Positions 1 to 12,386 are shown, counted from the stretch's first letter. The stretch is DNA of 46,699 bases from JBBDJG01 sp040880005 (GCA_040880005.1 JBBDJG010000004.1:1-46699), one strand, 5' to 3'. Made by a program: numbers and translations. The notes: generated by a model not told the origin, from the letters alone.

Positions 1-213
1 CATGCCGCATACTTGATGGCCGAACCGAGGTGCCCCAGTTCATGCCATCTATTCCGGTAGCATCCCCGCCCTCAACTTCATATCGCCCGAGACGGCTGGC
101 GGCCGATGGCGGAAGTCCAGTCCAGGCGGAGTGACCTCGACGCGGTTGTGCTCGCGCTCGGGTCGGCCCGCCTCAGCGCGGGTCTTTCCATTTCTCCAAG
201 CAGTTGAAGAGAG
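1..213 (+). promoter_or_regulatory. Leader region upstream of rplJ
   Basis: No convincing gene lies here. In many bacteria this position holds the L10-leader, an RNA bound by L10-(L12)n that autoregulates rplJL. The bases around 15-36, with a CCGAGGTG stretch, vaguely resemble the end of that element, but its 5' part would lie outside the window. A short hairpin at 167-182 (CCCGC, loop CTCAGC, GCGGG) is followed by a pyrimidine-rich run (TCTTTCCATTTCT) and could act as a weak attenuator. The rplJ Shine-Dalgarno (GAAGAGAG) follows. A covariance-model search with upstream sequence would decide the L10-leader question. Confidence 0.3.
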
Positions 214-873
214 TTGACAAAGCTGAAGAAGGAACAAAAAACGCAGCTAATCGAGGAAATCGCCGAGCACGTCGATTCGGCCCAGGCGATCTACGCGATC
301 GACTACCGCGGGATCAGTGTGCCGCAGGTGGCCGAGCTGCGCGCCAAGCTGCGCGACGCGGATGCGACGCTGCGGATCGTCAAGAACACGCTGACGGAGC
401 GGGCGCTCGATAGCTGCAGCGCCCCCAGCGCGGACCAGCTCAAGGCGTTCGTGGCCGAGGGCCCGACCGCGCTGACCTTCATCCAGGGCGACCCGGCCGT
501 GGCAGCCAAGGCGCTCGACAGCTTCGCCAAAGAGAACAACGTGCTCGACTTCAAGGGAGGCACGCTCGGTGCGGACGTCCTGACCGCTGACGACATCCGC
601 GGCATCGCCAAGCTTCCAGCCCGCGACCGGCTCAACGCGCAGCTCGCCGGCGTCGTCGCCTCGCCGTTGACGACGCTCGTGCGGGGACTCGGCTCGATGG
701 TCTCGGGGCTGGCGGTCGCTCTCGGCCAGGTGATGCAGCAGAAGGAGGGCGAGGCCCCGCAGCCGCAGGAAGCCGAGCCGAAGGCCGAGCAAGAGGCCGA
801 GCCAAAGGCCGACGCATCGGAGACACAAGAGCAACCGGAACGCAAAGAAGACGAACAGGAGGCCGGTCAGTAG
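214..873 (+). CDS. rplJ: 50S ribosomal protein L10
   Basis: L10 forms the base of the ribosomal stalk and binds L12 dimers through its C-terminal helix. The 219-residue product starts at TTG (MTKLKKEQKT), with a purine-rich GAAGAGAG just upstream. Residues 1-170 match the family: an N-terminal rRNA-binding domain with YRGISVPQVAELR near residue 31 and the FVAEGPTAL region near residue 79, then the L12-binding helix. From about residue 178 there is an added tail rich in Glu, Ala, Pro and Gln (repeats like AEPKAEQEAEPKAD), so the protein is about 45 residues longer than typical L10. The stop codon directly abuts the rplL ATG. Confidence 0.97.
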   Translation: MTKLKKEQKTQLIEEIAEHVDSAQAIYAIDYRGISVPQVAELRAKLRDADATLRIVKNTLTERALDSCSAPSADQLKAFVAEGPTALTFIQGDPAVAAKALDSFAKENNVLDFKGGTLGADVLTADDIRGIAKLPARDRLNAQLAGVVASPLTTLVRGLGSMVSGLAVALGQVMQQKEGEAPQPQEAEPKAEQEAEPKADASETQEQPERKEDEQEAGQ

Positions 874-1263
874 ATGGCAACCAAGGTCAACACCGAAGAC
901 TGGATCGAGGAACTCAAGAACATCTCGGTCATGGAGCTTTCAGAGCGCATCAAGGCGCTGGAGGAAGAGTTCGGCGTCTCGGCGACCGCCGTGGCGGCGG
1001 CCGCTCCGGCGGCAGCCGGCGACGGGGCCGGGGATGACGCCGAGGAGGCCAAGGACTCTTTCGACGTCGTCCTGACCGGCGCCGGGGACAAGAAGATCCA
1101 GGTGATCAAGGTCGTGCGCGCCGTGACCGGGCTGGGTCTGAAGGAGGCCAAGGCACTCGTGGACGAGGCACCCAAGCCCGTCAAGGAGAGCCTCGACAAG
1201 GAGGAGGCCGACAAGCTCAAGGGCGAGCTGGAGGAAGCAGGGGCCTCGGTTGAGGTGAAGTGA
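874..1263 (+). CDS. rplL: 50S ribosomal protein L7/L12
   Basis: The stalk protein that recruits and stimulates translational GTPases (EF-Tu, EF-G, IF2). The 129 residues show an N-terminal dimerisation segment (WIEELKNISVMELSERIKAL), an Ala-rich flexible hinge (about residues 36-55) and the conserved C-terminal domain with KIQVIKVVRAVTGLGLKEAK. The ATG starts immediately after the rplJ stop. A strong AGGAGG lies within the end of rplJ, which suits the high copy number of L12. A structured spacer and a candidate rpoB promoter follow. Confidence 0.98.
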   Translation: MATKVNTEDWIEELKNISVMELSERIKALEEEFGVSATAVAAAAPAAAGDGAGDDAEEAKDSFDVVLTGAGDKKIQVIKVVRAVTGLGLKEAKALVDEAPKPVKESLDKEEADKLKGELEEAGASVEVK

Positions 1264-1271
1264 ATCGGCCT

Positions 1272-1316
1272 CTGGCGAATCGGGTTTTTGCCTAGTGGCA
1301 AGGCCCGGCTCGCCAG
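1272..1316 (+). promoter_or_regulatory. Nested hairpin in rplL-rpoB spacer
   Basis: CTGGCGA (1272-1278) pairs with TCGCCAG (1310-1316). After one mismatch, TCGGG (1280-1284) pairs with CCCGG (1304-1308), including one G-U. An inner TTGCC/GGCAA hairpin with loop TAGT sits at 1288-1301. In other bacteria this spacer carries a partial terminator or RNase III processing site that lowers rpoBC expression relative to rplJL. The structure is seen directly; the role is inferred. Confidence 0.5.
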
Positions 1317-1332
1317 AATTCGGCCATGCGTC

Positions 1333-1362
1333 TTGCAATGGGACAAGCTTCTTTGGTACTCT
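1333..1362 (+). promoter_or_regulatory. Candidate rpoBC promoter
   Basis: TTGCAA (1333-1338), an 18-base spacer and TACTCT (1357-1362) resemble a housekeeping sigma promoter. It lies about 80 bases upstream of the rpoB TTG start and just after the rplL-rpoB hairpin. It would allow rpoBC to be transcribed apart from rplJL. Confidence 0.4.
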
Positions 1363-1444
1363 TTGCGGTCGCGCGCATTTTGGCCTGCTCTCCGCCAAAC
1401 GCCCTTAAAAAACTTTCAACGACGACTCGCAGAGGAGCCGCTTT

Positions 1445-4400
1445 TTGGCACGCGTCGATGTCTCGCGCCATCGCAGAACTTTCGCCTCGCTGGAGAACAC
1501 CCTAGAACTACCCAACCTGATCGACATACAACGCAGTTCCTTCGAATGGCTCACCGATGCCAAGAAGGGTGGGCTGCGCGAAACGATCAACGACGTTTCG
1601 CCGATCGAGGATTACACGGGCAATCTGGCCGTGGTGTTTGGCGATCTCTGGTTCGACGACCCCGTCGCGTCAATCGACGAGTGTCGCGAGAAGGACATGA
1701 TCTACTCGCGACCGCTGAACCTGAAGGTCGCCTTCCAGAACCGGGACACGGGTGAGATTCGTGAGCAGACCGTGTTCATGGGGGACTTCCCATGGATGAC
1801 CGACTGGGGCACGTTCATCATCAACGGCACCGAGCGCGTGGTCGTCACGCAGCTCGTGCGGTCTCCGGGCGCGTACGTCATGGAGCCCAAGGACCGCGAG
1901 AAGCAGGTCTTCATCGCCAACCTGATGCCGGCCCGCGGTTCCTGGCTGGAGCTCGAGATCGACAAGAAGGGCCGCGTCTTCGTACGCGTCGATCGCAAGC
2001 GCAAGCTGCCCGTGACGGTGCTGCTGCGCGCGATCGGGGTCGGCTCCGACGAGAAGATCCTCAAACTCTTCAACAACTCCGTCTACATCAGGAACACGCT
2101 CGAAGCCGACCCGGAGAACATCAAGTCCGAGGAGGGCGCGCTGGTCGAGCTGTTCAAGAAGCAGCGCCCCGGTGAGCCACCCTCGGTGGACGCCGCCCGC
2201 TCGCTGCTGAACACGCTGTTCTTCGACCCGAAGCGCTACGACCTCACGCGCGTCGGCCGCTACAAGCTCAACTCGCGCCTGGGCCTCAAGGTGGATCTCG
2301 ACACGCGCGTGCTGACGAACGACGACATCATCTCGCTCGTCAAAGAGCTGATCTCACTGCCGAAGATGCTGGGCGTGCCCGAGGACGAGGAGATCAAGGA
2401 CTACGCGGCCGAGGCCGTGACGATGCCTCGCGAGCCGGTCGCCGATCACCTCGACGAGTACGAGCATTTCGGCAACCGCCGCCTGCGCACGGTCGGCGAG
2501 CTGATCCAGGAGGCCTTCAGGATCGGGCTGTACCGGATGGAGCGCGTCGTTCGCGAGCGACTCACGACCGAGGACGCCGACACGATCACCCCGCAGACGA
2601 TCATCAACATCCGCCCGGTTGTGGCGGCGCTGAAGGAGTTCTTCGGCTCCTCGCAGCTCTCGCAGTTCATGGACCAGACCAACTCGCTGGCGGGGCTGAC
2701 CCACCGGCGCCGGCTGTCCGCCCTCGGTGCGGGCGGGCTGACACGCGAACGCGCGCCGATCGAGGTGCGCGACGTGCATCCGACCCACTACGGGCGCATG
2801 TGCCCGATCGAGACGCCGGAGGGCCCGAACATCGGGCTGATCGGCTCGCTGTCCTCCTTCGCCACGCTGTCCGAGCACGGTTTCGTCCAGACCCCCTACC
2901 GGCAGGTGAAGGCGGGAGTGGTCACCGACAAGATCATCTGGCTCGACGCCACGCAGGAGGAAGAGCACGTGATCGCGCAGGCGAACGCGGAGATCGACCC
3001 CAAGACGAAGAAGCTCCGGGGACCTCAGGTCCTTTGTCGCGCACGCGACGGAGAGGTCGTGACCACGCCGCCCAAGCAAGTCGACCTGATGGATGTCTCG
3101 CCGACCCAGATCTGGTCGGTCGCAACGGCTCTGATCCCGTTCCTCGAGCACGACGACGCGAACCGCGCGCTGATGGGCTCGAACATGCAGCGCCAGGCCG
3201 TTCCCCTGCTGCGACCCGAGCCGCCGCTGGTGGGCACCGGCATGGAGAAGCGGGCCGCGAGCGACACCGGCGACGTGGTCGTCGCCGCCGACGCGGGCGA
3301 AGTCACCTACGTCGACGCCGAGAGCCTCGTGATCGGCAAGACCGAATATCCGCTGCGCAAGTTCATGCGCTCCAACCAGGGCACGTTGATCGACCAACGA
3401 CCGCTGGTCGATATCGGCGCCAAGGTCAAGCAGGGCGAAGTGCTCGCGGACGGGTCTTCGACCAGCGGCGGCGAGCTGGCCCTGGGCCGAAACTGCACGG
3501 TCGCCTTCATGTCCTGGGAGGGGTTCAACTTCGAGGACGCGATCGTGATCTCCGAGCGCATGGTCAAGGACGACATGCTGACCTCGATTCACATCGAGGA
3601 ATACGAGATCGACGCGCGTACGACCAAGCTGGGCGACGAGGAGATCACGCGCGACATTCCGAACCGCTCCGAGGAGTCGCTGCGCAACCTCGACGAGCGC
3701 GGCGTGGTGCGAGTCGGCGCCGAGGTCGTGTCCGGCGATCTGCTCGTCGGCAAGGTCACGCCCAAGGGCGAGACAGAGCTGACCGCCGAGGAAAAGCTGA
3801 TCCGCGCGATCTTCAAGGAGAAAGCACGCGAGGTCCGCGACACCTCGCTGAAGGTTCCGCACGGCGAAGGCGGCGTGGTCATCGATGTGTTGATCTTCTC
3901 GCGCGACGCGGGTGACGATCTCGCCCCCGGTGTCAATGACTTGGTGCGCGTCTACGTGGCGAGCAAACGCAAGATCGCCGAGGGCGACAAGCTCGCCGGA
4001 CGGCACGGCAACAAGGGCGTGATCTCGAAGATCGTTCCGCAGGCGGACATGCCGTTCCTGGAGGACGGCACGCCGGTCGACGTGATCCTCAACCCGCTTG
4101 GCGTGCCGAGCCGCATGAACGTCGGCCAGATCCTGGAGACGCACCTCGGCTGGGTCGCCGCGAACGGCTGGTACGACGACGGCTCGCCGGCACGCAGGCA
4201 GGCGCACGACCTGGCTGCGCGAAACGGCAACGGTGAGCGCCCGCGCGTGTTCGTCGCAACGCCCGTTTTCGACGGTGCGACGGTGGAGCAGGTGGACGAG
4301 GCGCTGGTGCGATGGCAGAACGAGCACAGCGACGGCCCGATCCAGTTCGAGGTCGATAAGTCGGCGCGCCCCGGTCATCGCTCGACCGGCAAAGTGACGC

Positions 4401-4980
4401 TGTTCGACGGGCGCACGGGCCAGCCATACGAAACCAAGGTGACCGTCGGCAACATGTACATCCTGAAGCTGCTGCACTTGGTGGACGACAAGATTCACGC
4501 TCGTTCGACCGGCCCGTACTCGCTGGTCACCCAGCAGCCGCTCGGCGGAAAGGCGCAGTTCGGCGGCCAGCGCTTCGGTGAGATGGAGGTGTGGGCGCTG
4601 GAGGCGTACGGCGCCGCCTACACCTTGCAGGAGATGCTGACCGTCAAGTCCGACGACACGGTCGGACGTGTCAAGGCCTATGAGGCGATCGTTAAGGGAG
4701 AGAACATTCCCGAGCCGTCGATCCCCGAGTCGTTCAAGGTGCTGCTCAAGGAGATGCAGTCGCTCTCGCTGGACGTCAACGTCATCTCCGAAGAGGGCGC
4801 GGACATCGAGGTCCGCGAGGAGGAGGACGACCTGCTGCGCGCGGCCGAAGAGCTGGGCATCGATCTATCCGGCGTGCGCGCGACCGAAAAGGACGGCAAG
4901 CAGCCCAAGGGCACCGCGGCGGACGAAGCCGAGGAGCAGGAAGTGACCGAAGCCGAAGTTGCCAAGGAGGCCGAAGCCGA

Positions 4981-4984
<4 letters not shown>
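1445..4984 (+). CDS. rpoB: DNA-directed RNA polymerase subunit beta
   Basis: Catalytic beta subunit of RNA polymerase, 1179 residues, close to the actinobacterial length. It starts at TTG with AGAGGAG about 8 bases upstream; no ATG fits the conserved N-terminus (RVDVSRHRRTFASLENTLELPNLI). Conserved blocks include the fork-loop/rifampicin region (F399-A429), the REVRDVHPTHYGRMCPIETPEGPN-type segment that follows it, the GRHGNKGV motif and the clamp-proximal C-terminus GGQRFGEMEVWALEAYGAAYTL. The rifampicin pocket keeps D410, H420 and S425 (E. coli D516, H526, S531) but differs at several neighbouring positions. The final 60-70 residues form an acidic tail. It overlaps rpoC by ATGA. Confidence 0.99.
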
Positions 4985-9042
<4,058 letters not shown>

Positions 9043-9057
9043 CAGGCGCCAAAACGC

Positions 9058-9085
9058 TTGTAGTGGCGCCAGAATGGCGCTACAA
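9058..9085. repeat. Palindrome after rpoC
   Basis: TTGTA (9058-9062) pairs with TACAA (9081-9085) and GCGCCA (9066-9071) with TGGCGC (9075-9080), leaving a GTG bulge and a GAA loop. There is no U-run, so it is not a standard intrinsic terminator. It may be a REP-like palindrome or a 3'-end stabiliser of the rpoBC mRNA. A GGCGCC at 9045-9050 is repeated inside the arm. Confidence 0.45.
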
Positions 9086-9094
9086 CCCGCGGCT

Positions 9095-9136
9095 ATGCCA
9101 AGCGTTCAGATAAAGGATGTCCCGAAGGACGTGCAC
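9095..9136 (+). pseudogene. Relic of FitA/VapB-like antitoxin N-terminus
   Basis: An ATG opens a frame reading MPSVQIKDVPKDVH, then loses all similarity. This is the typical start of ribbon-helix-helix antitoxins of the FitA/VapB class found with PIN-domain toxins in actinobacteria (pattern xxSVQIRDVPEDVHxxL). The frame continues past 9136, but the residues (LARQYRCDHMCLG...) no longer fit the RHH helices, and it soon runs antisense into the HAD gene. No PIN toxin follows. It appears to be a decayed or truncated remnant of a toxin-antitoxin locus. The match is short and was recognised by eye only. Confidence 0.5.
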
Positions 9137-9159
9137 CTAGCGAGGCAATATCGGTGTGA

Positions 9160-9735
9160 TCACATGTGCCTAGGGCGACAGAGTCGCCGAGCGAACTCCA
9201 GTAACTCCTCCACATGCTCGTCGTGCATGCCCACGTGCCGCTCGGTCTCGATCAGCAGCGCTGGGCCGGGTCGCTCCTGCGCCCACGCGTGACACGATTC
9301 GTCGAGGTTGTCGTCGATCCAGGCGAGCGGGCGGCGCGGCCCGGCATGTTCGGCGATCGCGCCGATCTTCCAATGCGCCGAGCCGATCGCGACGCGTCCG
9401 TCGAAGCTGAGGTAGGGCAGCGGCTCCGGCAGGCCCAGGATGTGGGGCAGGTAGTCGTTGGCGGTCTCCTCCCAGCCGGTCGCCCAGACCAGCTCGAATC
9501 GCTCGGACAACTCTCGCAGGTGCTCGCCCGCGGATGCCGATATGTAGTGGATGATCCCGTTCACAGAGTGAAATTCGCCCTCCGGACGCCCGGTGAACGG
9601 AGCATTCCCCGAGCCGAGGCCGTATGGTTCCCGGAACCCGAACAGGCTGATCACCCCGTCCACATCACAAAACAGCAGCGGCCGTCGGCCGTTTTGGCTC
9701 TCGGAGGGGGAGTTGTCTGGCCTTTCGGATCTCAT
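9160..9735 (-). CDS. HAD-like hydrolase domain protein
   Basis: A 191-residue protein with a haloacid-dehalogenase-like fold signature. Motif I is LLFCDVDGV (D24, D26), a plausible motif II Thr is in VWATGW (T86), a motif III Lys is in HWK (K123), and the acidic motif IV is WIDDNLD (D141-D142). It resembles the small actinobacterial 'HAD domain-containing' proteins, some linked to nucleic-acid end repair; its substrate is unknown. It is a cytosolic protein with no signal peptide. It lies on the minus strand between rpoC and a transporter gene, outside the conserved ribosomal order, so it is probably accessory. No clear Shine-Dalgarno precedes the ATG at 9735. Confidence 0.75.
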   Translation of the reverse strand: MRSERPDNSPSESQNGRRPLLFCDVDGVISLFGFREPYGLGSGNAPFTGRPEGEFHSVNGIIHYISASAGEHLRELSERFELVWATGWEETANDYLPHILGLPEPLPYLSFDGRVAIGSAHWKIGAIAEHAGPRRPLAWIDDNLDESCHAWAQERPGPALLIETERHVGMHDEHVEELLEFARRLCRPRHM

Positions 9736-9775
9736 TCACTCAACTTTGACGGACTCTGCACATAGTTCACACCCG

Positions 9776-9836
9776 CTGGACGAACTGTCCAGTACAACTT
9801 GGGGATGTAAGGGCCGCAGGGTAAGCGGCCGACATC
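9776..9836 (+). promoter_or_regulatory. Operator-like palindrome and hairpin before DMT gene
   Basis: CTGGAC-GAACT-GTCCAG (9776-9792) is a perfect 6-bp dyad of the kind bound by dimeric repressors such as TetR types. Next to it, GATGT (9804-9808) pairs with ACATC (9832-9836) around GGCCGC (9812-9817)/GCGGCC (9825-9830), a stable extended hairpin. Both lie in the 146-base space between the HAD gene and the divergently transcribed transporter. They may control the transporter at the DNA or RNA level. No known riboswitch consensus was recognised. Confidence 0.4.
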
Positions 9837-9881
9837 TAGAAGGTAGCGGCTGCCCTCCGGGCCTCTGACTCCACGGGAAAA

Positions 9882-10754
9882 ATGACCGTACAACTTGGAC
9901 TACTGATAGCCCTTGTCTGCGCCGCGGCGACGAACTTGGGATTTCTTTGGAAGCACAGGGGAGCCTGTGCCGCTCCGGAGATCCAGATGCGGCACCCGCT
10001 TCGCAGCGTCAGCGGCTTGTTCGGCTCGAAGTGGTGGACGATCGGCTTCGTGGTCGCTCTCGTCGCCTGGGGGCTGCACGTCGCGGCGCTCTACTTGGCG
10101 CCGATCTCGCTCGTGCAGGCGGTCCTTTCCGGCGGCTTGGTGTTCCTCGCGGTGCTGGCCGAGCGATGCTTCGGTTTCAAGATCGGCAAGCGCGAGTGGA
10201 TGGGCGTCGCGCTCACCGCGCTCGGACTAGCGTTCCTCGGCTTCACGATCCAGAGTGGATCGACCGGCACGCATTCCGATTACTCGATCTCCGGCATGAT
10301 CGCCTTCGAAGGCGGGATGATTGCGGTCGGAACTCTGCTGTTGCTCTCGCACCGCGTCGAGCGTGTGCGTCACCAGCACGGAGTCGCTTTGGCGGCTGCG
10401 GCCGGGATCCTGTTCGGAGTCTCGGACATCGCGATCAAGGCGCTGACCGGGACCGTGTTCGCAGATTTCTCGACGATCGTCAGCCCCTGGACGGCGGTCG
10501 CGCTCGCCGCATCGATCGCCGCCTTCTACGCTTCGGCGCGCTCGCTCCAGGTCGGCGAGGGCGTTTCGGTGATCGCGGTCACCACGGTCGCCGCCAACGC
10601 CTCCGCGATCGTGGGCGGAATCCTCGTCTTCTCCGACCCGCTCGGCAGTGACGTGTTCGGGATCATCGCGCGCGCGGGCGCCTTCACGCTCGTGATCGTG
10701 GCAACGGCCCTGATCCCCGCGCCGATGCGCGCGGCACAGCACGCCGCAGCCTAG
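9882..10754 (+). CDS. DMT/NIPA-like integral membrane transporter
   Basis: A 290-residue, very hydrophobic protein with about nine predicted membrane spans (roughly 4-23, 50-70, 74-93, 106-122, 136-156, 167-184, 202-220, 228-250, 258-278). The YLAPISLVQAVLSGGLVFLAVLAE segment and its weaker echo SARSLQVGEGVSVIAVTTVAAN match the internal duplication of drug/metabolite-transporter (EamA/NIPA-like) proteins. The substrate cannot be read from sequence; relatives move metabolites or Mg2+. The ATG at 9882 has only a weak purine stretch upstream. The gene sits between rpoC and rpsL in the same direction and may have its own regulated promoter. Confidence 0.75.
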   Translation: MTVQLGLLIALVCAAATNLGFLWKHRGACAAPEIQMRHPLRSVSGLFGSKWWTIGFVVALVAWGLHVAALYLAPISLVQAVLSGGLVFLAVLAERCFGFKIGKREWMGVALTALGLAFLGFTIQSGSTGTHSDYSISGMIAFEGGMIAVGTLLLLSHRVERVRHQHGVALAAAAGILFGVSDIAIKALTGTVFADFSTIVSPWTAVALAASIAAFYASARSLQVGEGVSVIAVTTVAANASAIVGGILVFSDPLGSDVFGIIARAGAFTLVIVATALIPAPMRAAQHAAA

Positions 10755-10776
10755 CCGCACCCGCACACGAAGCCCC

Positions 10777-10785
10777 TGCTACCCT
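10777..10785 (+). promoter_or_regulatory. Extended -10 upstream of rpsL
   Basis: TGCTACCCT matches an extended -10 box (TGN-TANNNT). It ends 10 bases before the rpsL ATG, so transcription would begin only a few bases before the start codon. No Shine-Dalgarno is visible and no good -35 is seen. A near-leaderless rpsL transcript is inferred. Confidence 0.4.
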
Positions 10786-10795
10786 TCCGGGCCGC

Positions 10796-11191
10796 ATGCC
10801 AAGCATCAACCAGCTGGTTCGCAACGGTCGCGCGAGGCCGAAGAGAAAGGTCTCGACCCCGGGCCTCAAGCAGGGCAAGGGACACAAGCGGCGTCTCGAC
10901 GCCCCGCAGCGCCGGGGCGTGTGTACGCGCGTCTATACGACGACGCCGAAGAAGCCGAACTCGGCCCTGCGCAAGGTGGCGCGTGTCCGCCTGACGAACG
11001 GCATGGAGGTCACCTCCTACATTCCCGGCGAAGGGCACAACCTCCAGGAGCACTCGGTCGTGCTGATTCGCGGTGGGCGCGTCAAGGATCTTCCGGGCGT
11101 GCGCTACAAGGTCGTCCGCGGAACGCTCGACGCGGCCGGCGTGTCGGATCGCAAGAAAGCGCGTTCCCAGTACGGCGTAAAGGCCGGCTGA
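10796..11191 (+). CDS. rpsL: 30S ribosomal protein S12
   Basis: S12 helps decoding at the A site and is the classic streptomycin-resistance locus. The 131 residues contain QRRGVCTRVYTTTPKKPNSALRK and GEGHNLQEHSVVLIRGGRVKDLPGVRYK, with wild-type Lys in both resistance-associated loops (PKKPNS and GRVKDLPG) and the Asp of KDLPG that RimO can modify. The N-terminal region is about ten residues longer than in mycobacteria (insertion GLKQGKGHKRRLDA). It is the first gene of the str cluster, with rpsG 10 bases downstream. No Shine-Dalgarno precedes the ATG; see the adjacent -10 box. Confidence 0.98.
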   Translation: MPSINQLVRNGRARPKRKVSTPGLKQGKGHKRRLDAPQRRGVCTRVYTTTPKKPNSALRKVARVRLTNGMEVTSYIPGEGHNLQEHSVVLIRGGRVKDLPGVRYKVVRGTLDAAGVSDRKKARSQYGVKAG

Positions 11192-11201
11192 GCACCCAAG
11201 C

Positions 11202-11672
11202 ATGCCGCGACGCGGAGCGATCACACCCCGGCAGATCGAGCCGGACCGGGTGTACAACAGCCGGCTCGTCCAGCAGGTGATCAACAAGGTGATGCTGGAT
11301 GGCAAGAAAGGCGTCGCCGAAAAGATCACCTACGAGGCGCTCGACATGCTCGGCAGCAAGACCGGCAAGGAGCCCGTCGAGGTGCTCGAGCAGTCGGTGA
11401 AGGTATTGACGCCCGTGCTCGAGGTGCGCTCGCGTCGCGTCGGCGGTGCGACCTACCAGGTGCCGGTCGAGGTGCCCGCGCGTCGCGCGCGGACGCTCGC
11501 GGTTCGCTGGCTGGTCGAGTTCTCGCGCAAGCGTCGCGAGAAGTCGATGGCGGAGCGGCTCGCGAACGAGCTGATGGACGCCTCACAGCAGCAGGGCGAC
11601 GCCTACAAGCGCAAGGACGACATCTACCGCATGGCTCAGGCGAACAAGGCGTTCGCCCACTACCGCTGGTAA
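11202..11672 (+). CDS. rpsG: 30S ribosomal protein S7
   Basis: Primary 16S rRNA-binding protein that nucleates the 30S head and lies near the E-site tRNA. It has 156 residues, the usual length, with MPRRGAITPRQIEPD at the start, the VLEVRSRRVGGATYQVPVEV beta-hairpin region, and C-terminal KRKDDIYRMAQANKAFAHYRW. It begins 10 bases after rpsL. In most genomes fusA follows directly, but here an antisense membrane gene and a 200-base fusA leader intervene. Confidence 0.98.
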   Translation: MPRRGAITPRQIEPDRVYNSRLVQQVINKVMLDGKKGVAEKITYEALDMLGSKTGKEPVEVLEQSVKVLTPVLEVRSRRVGGATYQVPVEVPARRARTLAVRWLVEFSRKRREKSMAERLANELMDASQQQGDAYKRKDDIYRMAQANKAFAHYRW

Positions 11673-11682
11673 TCCGCGACGT

Positions 11683-12243
11683 CTAACCCGAGTCGCGCGT
11701 TCCCCACGCGATCGCCGCGCCGCCGCCGGCCACCATCAGCGCCGCGATCAGCTCGACCCAAAAGCCGATGGCGGGGTGTGCGTCGCCGATCCGGTGCGAC
11801 GCCGTCAGCCCCGATGATGCCGTGTCCGGCAGATCCACGATCAACACGATGCCGAGCGCGATCACGCCGAGCGCGGCGGCTGCGAAGGCCGGCAGGGCCT
11901 GTCGTGTAGATCGAGCAATGAACACCGCCGCGAGCGCGGCGACCCCGATCACGAGCAACGCGTAGCCGTGATTGTCGGCGCCGCTGGAAGCTCCGATCGT
12001 GGCGCCGTTGACGCCCTCGATGCGGAACACGTCGAGGAACTCCGAGACGATCAGAAGGACAGCGCCGATGAGCACGGTGATTGTTGCCAGCTCGATCACC
12101 TTGGAGCTTGCGAGTCGCGGAGACAGCCATTCGCCGAAGGCACGTGCCCCCACGCTCACGCGCTGCGCACCCAGGGCGAGGTTGCGCCGTGCAGCGCGGC
12201 CGTGGCCGGCAAGGCCTTTGCTATCCTGGCCCGAAGCTTTCAC
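11683..12243 (-). CDS. Hypothetical four-helix membrane protein
   Basis: A 186-residue reading frame with four strong hydrophobic segments (about 49-68, 93-111, 117-137, 158-180), a basic N-terminal stretch (GRAARRNLALGAQR), and Gly/Ala-rich helices. No family was recognised. It lies antisense between rpsG and fusA and is convergent with rpsG (stops 10 bases apart). The longest frame starts at ATG 12243, but this would place its first codons over the inferred plus-strand fusA promoter (12219-12227). The true start may therefore be a GTG further inside, near the VSVGARAFGEW segment. No Shine-Dalgarno is obvious. Its regular membrane pattern argues for a real gene. Confidence 0.6.
   Translation of the reverse strand: MKASGQDSKGLAGHGRAARRNLALGAQRVSVGARAFGEWLSPRLASSKVIELATITVLIGAVLLIVSEFLDVFRIEGVNGATIGASSGADNHGYALLVIGVAALAAVFIARSTRQALPAFAAAALGVIALGIVLIVDLPDTASSGLTASHRIGDAHPAIGFWVELIAALMVAGGGAAIAWGTRDSG
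12219..12227 (+). promoter_or_regulatory. Extended -10 of the fusA leader
   Basis: TGCTATCCT fits the same TGCTANNNT pattern seen before rpsL and rpmJ. It lies about 220 bases upstream of fusA, so the transcript would carry a long structured leader. No clear -35 is present. Confidence 0.4.
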
Positions 12244-12367
12244 GGGTGGTTTATACCCGCCAGCCCAGGCCGCAAAGGCTCTGGCCCGGGCGGCGCGAAA
12301 GCCGGCTCACCATGCACCGCGAGGCTACATAGTCCAGGGACCCGCCGGGGCACGGATCGTGCGCGTC

Positions 12368-12386
12368 GGCCCGGTAGGGCTTTTTT
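12368..12386 (+). terminator. Terminator-like attenuator in the fusA leader
   Basis: GCCC (12369-12372), loop GGTA, GGGC (12377-12380), then six T residues and TTATT-like sequence form a short intrinsic terminator inside the 204-base fusA leader. Upstream, CGGGT (12243-12247) can pair with ACCCG (12255-12259). A six-codon frame (ATG at 12311, MHREAT) ends 37 bases before the hairpin. Conditional termination before fusA is inferred; the stem is only 4-5 bp. Confidence 0.45.

Noticed and set aside
2354..4498. A 714-codon minus-strand frame antisense to rpoB
   Set aside because: Typical GC-rich shadow: its residues are a low-complexity Arg/His/Val/Asp/Leu mix, it lies fully within rpoB and no start signal or family is seen.
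9736..9881. Known riboswitch (guanidine, Mg or Mn type) before the transporter
   Set aside because: None of the consensus motifs I know is present; only generic hairpins can be supported.
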